In this document: positions 30,494 to 34,959 of the stretch, piece by piece | Layout of the letters: every line of letters starts with the position of its first letter | Position numbering within the stretch: the first letter of the stretch is position 1 | Assembly: GCA_013139635.1 (NCBI GenBank) | Contig: WTAL01000124.1 | Location: 1-34,959, forward strand | From: Paracoccaceae bacterium | GTDB lineage: Bacteria > Pseudomonadota > Alphaproteobacteria > Rhodobacterales > Rhodobacteraceae | DNA length: 34,959 nt | Reading direction: 5' to 3' | The notes under the pieces: model-generated | What the model was told of the DNA's origin: nothing | Database searches by the model: none | The model's input: only the letters and a program-made list of their open reading frames with translations | Translations under genes and position numbers: made by a program

Positions 30494-31666
30494 ATGACGG
30501 CGTCTAGCACCCGAGGCGGCGGTTTTCTCGTAGGAGTTATCTACGGACTAATTGCCAGCACAGCGTTGTATCTAGTATTATGTTATTTATTTCCAATCAA
30601 TCTTGAACCAGCACCCATGGAAAGCGCTGCTAACGGCGCGCCTGTGGTTATGGATGCTGTGAGTACAAGCGCAGCAGCGCCCGATGTCAGCGCACAACCG
30701 GTTGCGCCGGATGTTTCTGCGCCTGCGCTCGCCCAGCCCGATGCCGGAGAAAATGATTCAATCGCTGTTGGCGGCGCCGGAGACTCTGGGCCTGCACCAA
30801 CTGTGAGCACGCAAATTGCCGGCACCGAAGCCGTGAGCGAACCCGTGGTTGCCACCGCACCAGCTGGTGTGCCGGATATCGGCAATTCTACACAGGAAAC
30901 AGCCGCCCCCGGTGCTGATTCAGCTGTGCCAATCACCACCGCTGAGGTCGCATCCACTGTAACCGTGGCCGCCCCGTCTGAATTGGGAAATGGCATTTCT
31001 GGCCCCGCAATCGAGGTATTTGCCACGGCGTTTACAGGCGATACAAGCAAGCCAATGATGGCCATTGTGCTAGAAGATACCTTGGAAAGCTCGCTCCAGC
31101 CTTTGGTGGATGCAGGCGTGCCTATCTCTTTTGCCGTGCCTGCAAACATAGAAAACAGCATCACCGCGCAGTCTATCAGAGGGGCGGGCTTTGAAGTGGT
31201 TGCCCTCATTCCCGAGGGCGTTAGCCGCACAGAGGGGGTTGCCGAAAACGTAGCGCGCTTTATGCAAAATGTGCCCGTGGCGGTGGCCATAATGGATGCA
31301 AACACGCCTGCATTGATGCTCAACCGCGATTCGATGCAGGTTGTTATTGACACCAGCAAGTCGTCTGGCTTGGGGCTAATAACCTTTGCGAAAAATGGCG
31401 AACTTGTGGCGCGCTCACAGGCTGAAGAGGCGGGTGTGCTTTTTGGCAGCGCCTTGCAAATATCAGATGATTTTCAGGATGAAGAGCTTATTATTCAAGC
31501 GCTTAATCAAGCGGCCTTTGTGGCAGGCACCAATGATCGGGCCATCATCTTTGCCAAAACCAGACCCACGACCATTAGGGCGCTGCTACGCTGGCTCGAA
31601 TCTGCCAGAGCGGGCCAAGTCGAGATTGTGCCGGTAAGTGTCGTCTTGCAGCGCCCGTCTAACTAG
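30494..31666 (+). CDS. Divergent polysaccharide deacetylase family protein, probably catalytically degenerate
   Basis: N-terminal TM, Ala/Pro/Val-rich linker, then NodB-like fold pattern 'MMAIVLEDTLESSLQPLVDAGVPISFAVPANIEN...SDDFQDEELIIQALNQAAFVAGTNDRAIIFAKTRPTTIRALLRWLE'. Confidence 0.75.
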   Translation: MTASSTRGGGFLVGVIYGLIASTALYLVLCYLFPINLEPAPMESAANGAPVVMDAVSTSAAAPDVSAQPVAPDVSAPALAQPDAGENDSIAVGGAGDSGPAPTVSTQIAGTEAVSEPVVATAPAGVPDIGNSTQETAAPGADSAVPITTAEVASTVTVAAPSELGNGISGPAIEVFATAFTGDTSKPMMAIVLEDTLESSLQPLVDAGVPISFAVPANIENSITAQSIRGAGFEVVALIPEGVSRTEGVAENVARFMQNVPVAVAIMDANTPALMLNRDSMQVVIDTSKSSGLGLITFAKNGELVARSQAEEAGVLFGSALQISDDFQDEELIIQALNQAAFVAGTNDRAIIFAKTRPTTIRALLRWLESARAGQVEIVPVSVVLQRPSN

Positions 31667-31690
31667 TATCACCACAAGCATATAGGGTGA

Positions 31691-31745
31691 AGCGCGGCGC
31701 GAGACCGATGTTGCAAAGCGGCGCCGCGCTAGACGCGCCGCTTTG
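31691..31745. terminator. Probable bidirectional terminator with a competing upstream stem
   Basis: CAAAGCGGCGC (31714-31724)/GCGCCGCTTTG (31735-31745) 11-bp perfect stem between convergent genes; AGCGCGGCGC (31691-31700)/GCGCCGCGCT (31721-31730) overlaps it. Confidence 0.65.
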
Positions 31746-31753
31746 TTCGTTTA

Positions 31754-32716
31754 TTAAGCCGAGGCCGCATGTGATTTTTTGGCAAGGTCTCCGGTGACCC
31801 ATTCCATAACTGTGCGATAAACCATGTAAAATATCACGGGTGTGCCTATGGCCATGGCTACATAGGTGCCAACCAAAGCAATGGTGCCATAGCCATTGGC
31901 GAGGGCGACCAATTGCACATTTAGATAAGCGGCAATCGGAAAGGTAAAGGCGCCCCAAACCGGCGTATACCCGCCGCGCATCATCCAAGGCGTCATGATG
32001 AGCAAGATCACCGCCGCGATATTGCTAGCCCAATAGAAATAGGCAAAAATGTCTTGGTACCCAAGAGCATTAAACCCGAGCGCAAACATGCAAATCGGGG
32101 CCAGAAAGATAGTGATCGAAGGGCGCAAACCCTTGGGGATCGGGTCTCTTTTTAAGGTCGCAAATATTCCGATTGTCACAATCACATAGGCAATGAGCGA
32201 AGCGATTATGAGCCAATAGCTTTGCCAAATATAGCCCAGCGGCACCCCGGTAAATGGCCCAATCACTGGCCCAACAAAGGTGAGGTATTGAAAGGTCGAA
32301 AAGTGGCGTTTTTCGGGGGGGTCTTGCCAAATGGCGTATAGCACAATGGCCGAGGCCACAATTTGCAGCGTAACCCCTGTCCACCACACTTGGGGCACAT
32401 ATAGGTTAAAAGGCAGCAGCGCCAAGGCCAATAGCATCATAGACATCGCCATGGCAGCTATACCTGCACGAGCGGGCGGGGTGCGCATGTCTTCCAGTAA
32501 AACGCTTGGGCGGGCGGTTATTTTTGCGAGGTAAAACCCGAAGAACCACAGGAAGTATCCGGTGGCAGCGGCCAGCAATAGGTTGCTCATATCCTCAGAA
32601 ACCCACGGTAAAATATCCACGGCATGTTGCCATGCAACGCCAAGGGCCAGAAAGCCAAGGCATACGGGAAAGGCGGCGGGTGGGGTTTGTCGCCAAAGGG
32701 GGGTGTCTAAAAGCAT
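31754..32716 (-). CDS. TDT/SLAC1 (TehA-like) family transporter
   Basis: About ten hydrophobic segments; N-terminal 'TPLWRQTPPAAFPVCLGFLALGVAW', 'VGPVIGPFTGVPLGY' pattern. Start at 32716 chosen because of the upstream GAGGACAG SD; ORF track start at 32821 is likely too long. Confidence 0.8.
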   Translation of the reverse strand: MLLDTPLWRQTPPAAFPVCLGFLALGVAWQHAVDILPWVSEDMSNLLLAAATGYFLWFFGFYLAKITARPSVLLEDMRTPPARAGIAAMAMSMMLLALALLPFNLYVPQVWWTGVTLQIVASAIVLYAIWQDPPEKRHFSTFQYLTFVGPVIGPFTGVPLGYIWQSYWLIIASLIAYVIVTIGIFATLKRDPIPKGLRPSITIFLAPICMFALGFNALGYQDIFAYFYWASNIAAVILLIMTPWMMRGGYTPVWGAFTFPIAAYLNVQLVALANGYGTIALVGTYVAMAIGTPVIFYMVYRTVMEWVTGDLAKKSHAASA

Positions 32717-32755
32717 ATCTGTCCTCGCTGATTTTTTAGATAGCTTAGGCATAAA

Positions 32756-32769
32756 TTGAGTTAGATCAA
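32756..32769. promoter_or_regulatory. FNR/FnrL/CRP-FNR-type box
   Basis: TTGAG-TTAG-ATCAA: perfect TTGA-N6-TCAA core, one mismatch to TTGAT-N4-ATCAA; 40 nt upstream of the transporter start. Confidence 0.65.
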
Positions 32770-32938
32770 GTTTTTTGAAAGGGATTTTAGGATTTGCTGG
32801 CGGCTGAAGGCGGGGTGCCATGTTTCCTTGCCCCTATTGGCCAACCTTGGCCATTGCCCGCAATTTATGCCGGTAACACAATCTTAAACTTAACCTATCA
32901 ACCTAGGTAAATAAATTCACGAATGGGGGGAATATACT

Positions 32939-33211
32939 ATGAAACCAACGGCTAAGCAGGAAACTCTTGCGGCATTTTTTGATGCGCTTTCCCATCCAAG
33001 GCGGCAAATGTTGTTTCAAATATTACAAGATGCCGGGCGGGAAGGGCTGGCATTTCATCACCTGAAAAAGCGCACGGGGCTCACGCCCACAACCCTCGCC
33101 TTCCATCTCAAAAAAATGCAAGACGGCCGGATTCTAGATCGTAAAATTAAGGGCGTAGAAACATGGCTGCGCCTTAACACGGCGCCCTTTGCTTTGTTTC
33201 CATTACCCTAG
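32939..33211 (+). CDS. ArsR-family winged-HTH regulator (no cysteines)
   Basis: 'FFDALSHPRRQMLFQILQDAGREGLAFHHLKKRTGLTPTTLAFHLKKMQDGRILDRKIKG' ArsR HTH pattern. Confidence 0.87.
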   Translation: MKPTAKQETLAAFFDALSHPRRQMLFQILQDAGREGLAFHHLKKRTGLTPTTLAFHLKKMQDGRILDRKIKGVETWLRLNTAPFALFPLP

Positions 33212-34719
33212 CGGTTGCCACCCGTACTTCCAAAAAGGGCGGCCTCAAGAGCCGCTTGCTTTAAGGCTTTGGATTTATTGACAGTTTCCTCAAATTCCGC
33301 TTCGGGGTCGCTGTCATACACAATGCCGCCACCGGCCTGCACATAAAGCGTTTGCTCGCTTATGACCGCCGTGCGCAGGGCAATGCAGATATCCATATCT
33401 CCATTGCAGGAAAAATACCCAACACCGCCGCCATAAACGCCGCGCTTTTCGCTCTCTAGTTCATCAATTATTTCCATCGCCCGCACTTTTGGCGCGCCTG
33501 AAACCGTGCCAGCCGGCAGGCCCGCCAGCAGTGCTGAAAGCGCGTCATGCTCATCAGAAAGCACGCCATTTACGTTAGAAACAATGTGCATCACGTGGGA
33601 ATAGCGCTCTATAATAAACTGCTCATTTGGGTCCACCGTGCCAATTTTGGCCACACGGCCCACGTCATTACGGCCCAAGTCGAGCAACATAAGGTGCTCG
33701 GCACATTCCTTCGGGTCGGCCAGCAAATCCTTTTCCAGCGCCACATCTTCGGCCTCATTTTCTCCGCGCTTGCGCGTGCCCGCAATAGGCCGAATGGTCA
33801 CCCGCTCACCCTTCACTTGTACCAAAATCTCGGGGCTGGCTCCCACCACTTGATAGCTGCCAAAATTGAAATAAAACATATAGGGCGAGGGGTTTGTGCG
33901 CCGCAGCGCGCGATAAAGCGTAAAGGGCGGCAGGGTAAACTCTTGTGACCAGCGCTGTGAAGGCACTACCTGAAAAATATCGCCCGCGCGAATATATTCT
34001 TTCGCCTTTTCGACCATCTCGAAATAGGCATCCTTAGTCATATTGCTCACCGGCTCAGAGGGCGTACCCTCAGAAACCTCATTAATCCCAGCCACTGCCG
34101 GGCGGTCCAGCTCGCGCAGGGCATCTGCCACCCGCTCTGCCGCTTGCGCATAGGCCGCACGCGCTGTCAGGCCCGAGTTCGCCCATGCTGGCGAAATCAC
34201 AATCACCTCGCCTTTCACCCCGTCAACCACCACCACAACCGATGGCCGCTGCATCACCGCGTCGGGCAAGCCAATCGGGTCAGGGTTTACATTCGGCAGG
34301 TGCTCCACCAGCCTAATCATATCATAACCCAAAAAGCCAAACAGCCCCGCCGACATCGGCGGCAATTCTTCGGGCAGCTCAATACGGCTTTCAGCCAAAA
34401 GGGCGCGCAGGGATGTCAGCGGGTCCGCCGCCTCGTCTATAAACGCATCCTCGTCAAACCGCGCTTCGCGGTTCAGGCGGGCTTTTGTGCCGTGGCACTG
34501 CCAAATCAGGTCTGGCTTCATGCCAATAATTGAGTAACGCCCCCGCACTTCGCCGCCGGTGACAGATTCAAGAATAAAGCTATCTTTGCGGCCTTGCGTT
34601 AGCTTGAGCATCAGCGAAACCGGGGTGTCTAGATCCGCCACAATCCTTGACCAAACCACCTGATTTTTCCCCGCGTTAAAGGCTTTTTCAAAGTCCGAGA
34701 AGGCGGGGCTTAGGGTCAT
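33208..34719 (-). CDS. trpE: Anthranilate synthase component I
   Basis: 'AGDIFQVVPSQRWSQEF', 'GASPEILVQV', 'IRPIAGTRKRGENEAED', 'LPAGTVSGAPKVRAMEIIDELE'. Confidence 0.98.
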   Translation of the reverse strand: MTLSPAFSDFEKAFNAGKNQVVWSRIVADLDTPVSLMLKLTQGRKDSFILESVTGGEVRGRYSIIGMKPDLIWQCHGTKARLNREARFDEDAFIDEAADPLTSLRALLAESRIELPEELPPMSAGLFGFLGYDMIRLVEHLPNVNPDPIGLPDAVMQRPSVVVVVDGVKGEVIVISPAWANSGLTARAAYAQAAERVADALRELDRPAVAGINEVSEGTPSEPVSNMTKDAYFEMVEKAKEYIRAGDIFQVVPSQRWSQEFTLPPFTLYRALRRTNPSPYMFYFNFGSYQVVGASPEILVQVKGERVTIRPIAGTRKRGENEAEDVALEKDLLADPKECAEHLMLLDLGRNDVGRVAKIGTVDPNEQFIIERYSHVMHIVSNVNGVLSDEHDALSALLAGLPAGTVSGAPKVRAMEIIDELESEKRGVYGGGVGYFSCNGDMDICIALRTAVISEQTLYVQAGGGIVYDSDPEAEFEETVNKSKALKQAALEAALFGSTGGNR

Positions 34720-34722
34720 GGT

Positions 34723-34959
34723 TTAGTATCCGGTGCTGGCGCTGCTGCCAAGGCTAGCTAGAATTTGGTCAATCATGCCTTGGTTAACGGTTACCTCGGC
34801 ACTGCCGAGCAGGCCGTTGGCAAACAGGATGTAAACATCCGAGGCGATGTCCTCTTGCACCTGCGCCTGTGCCTGCGCGAGGAAGGCTTTGCCGCTGTCT
34901 GAAAGCGGGTCAAATGCCTGCACACGGCTTACTTCAATGATGATCGCACCCGTGTCTGT
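34723..34959 (-). CDS. C-terminus of a PpiD/SurA-like peptidyl-prolyl isomerase (truncated by window edge)
   Basis: Frame stays open to the window edge (...TDTGAIIIEVSRVQAFDPLSDSGKAFLAQAQAQVQEDIASDVYILFANGLLGSAEVTVNQGMIDQILASLG); position upstream of trpE fits. Confidence 0.6.
   Translation of the reverse strand, partial: TDTGAIIIEVSRVQAFDPLSDSGKAFLAQAQAQVQEDIASDVYILFANGLLGSAEVTVNQGMIDQILASLGSSASTGY

Noticed and set aside
30676-30730. Repeated APDVSA coding units in the deacetylase-like protein
   Set aside because: Only two copies in a low-complexity linker; not a meaningful tandem repeat.
30583-31359. 258-aa minus-strand ORF opposite the deacetylase-like gene
   Set aside because: Arises from the Ala/Val/Pro-rich linker and GC skew at codon position 3; no domain pattern, and the + strand frame has the coherent protein.
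1-34959. CRISPR arrays, IS elements, prophage genes, tRNA/rRNA, toxin-antitoxin pairs
   Set aside because: Looked for repeat-spacer structure, transposase or integrase motifs, and clover-leaf/rRNA sequence; none recognised by eye.

Overview
The window is a compact, largely collinear housekeeping segment of an alphaproteobacterial chromosome, most like the Rhodobacterales (inferred from gene order and protein motifs, not from a search). Left part: LysE/ArgO-type exporter (truncated at the edge), DUF502 protein, psuG-psuK, a PlsC-type acyltransferase, rpsB-tsf, a GNAT, and a stand-alone FMN/Fe-S glutamate-synthase-domain protein. Middle: pyrH-frr-cdsA-dxr-rseP-bamA-ompH/skp-fabZ-lpxA-lpxI-lpxB (no uppS between frr and cdsA), then convergent ybaK-gltA and gltX, and comEC. 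Right part, minus strand: trpG-trpD-(DUF3592)-trpC-moaC-(GIY-YIG/DUF4357)-moeA-lexA, with a divergent polysaccharide-deacetylase-like gene, a TDT/SLAC1-type transporter and a small ArsR-type regulator between trpG and trpE. A PpiD-like peptidyl-prolyl isomerase C-terminus is truncated at the right edge. Regulatory sequence readable by eye: a GTTC-N7-GTTC SOS box before lexA, a TTGA-N6-TCAA FNR-type box before the transporter, a bidirectional terminator after tsf, a perfect 12-bp inverted repeat in the pyrH leader, a foldable rpsB leader, and two mutually exclusive hairpins after the deacetylase-like gene. I saw no CRISPR, IS element, prophage, tRNA or rRNA. I do not see a clear new multi-gene system. 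The best leads are small: the GIY-YIG gene embedded in the moa operon, the catalytically degenerate deacetylase, the FNR-box/transporter/ArsR cassette, the missing uppS, and the shared CGAATT-type motifs upstream of rpsB and pyrH.
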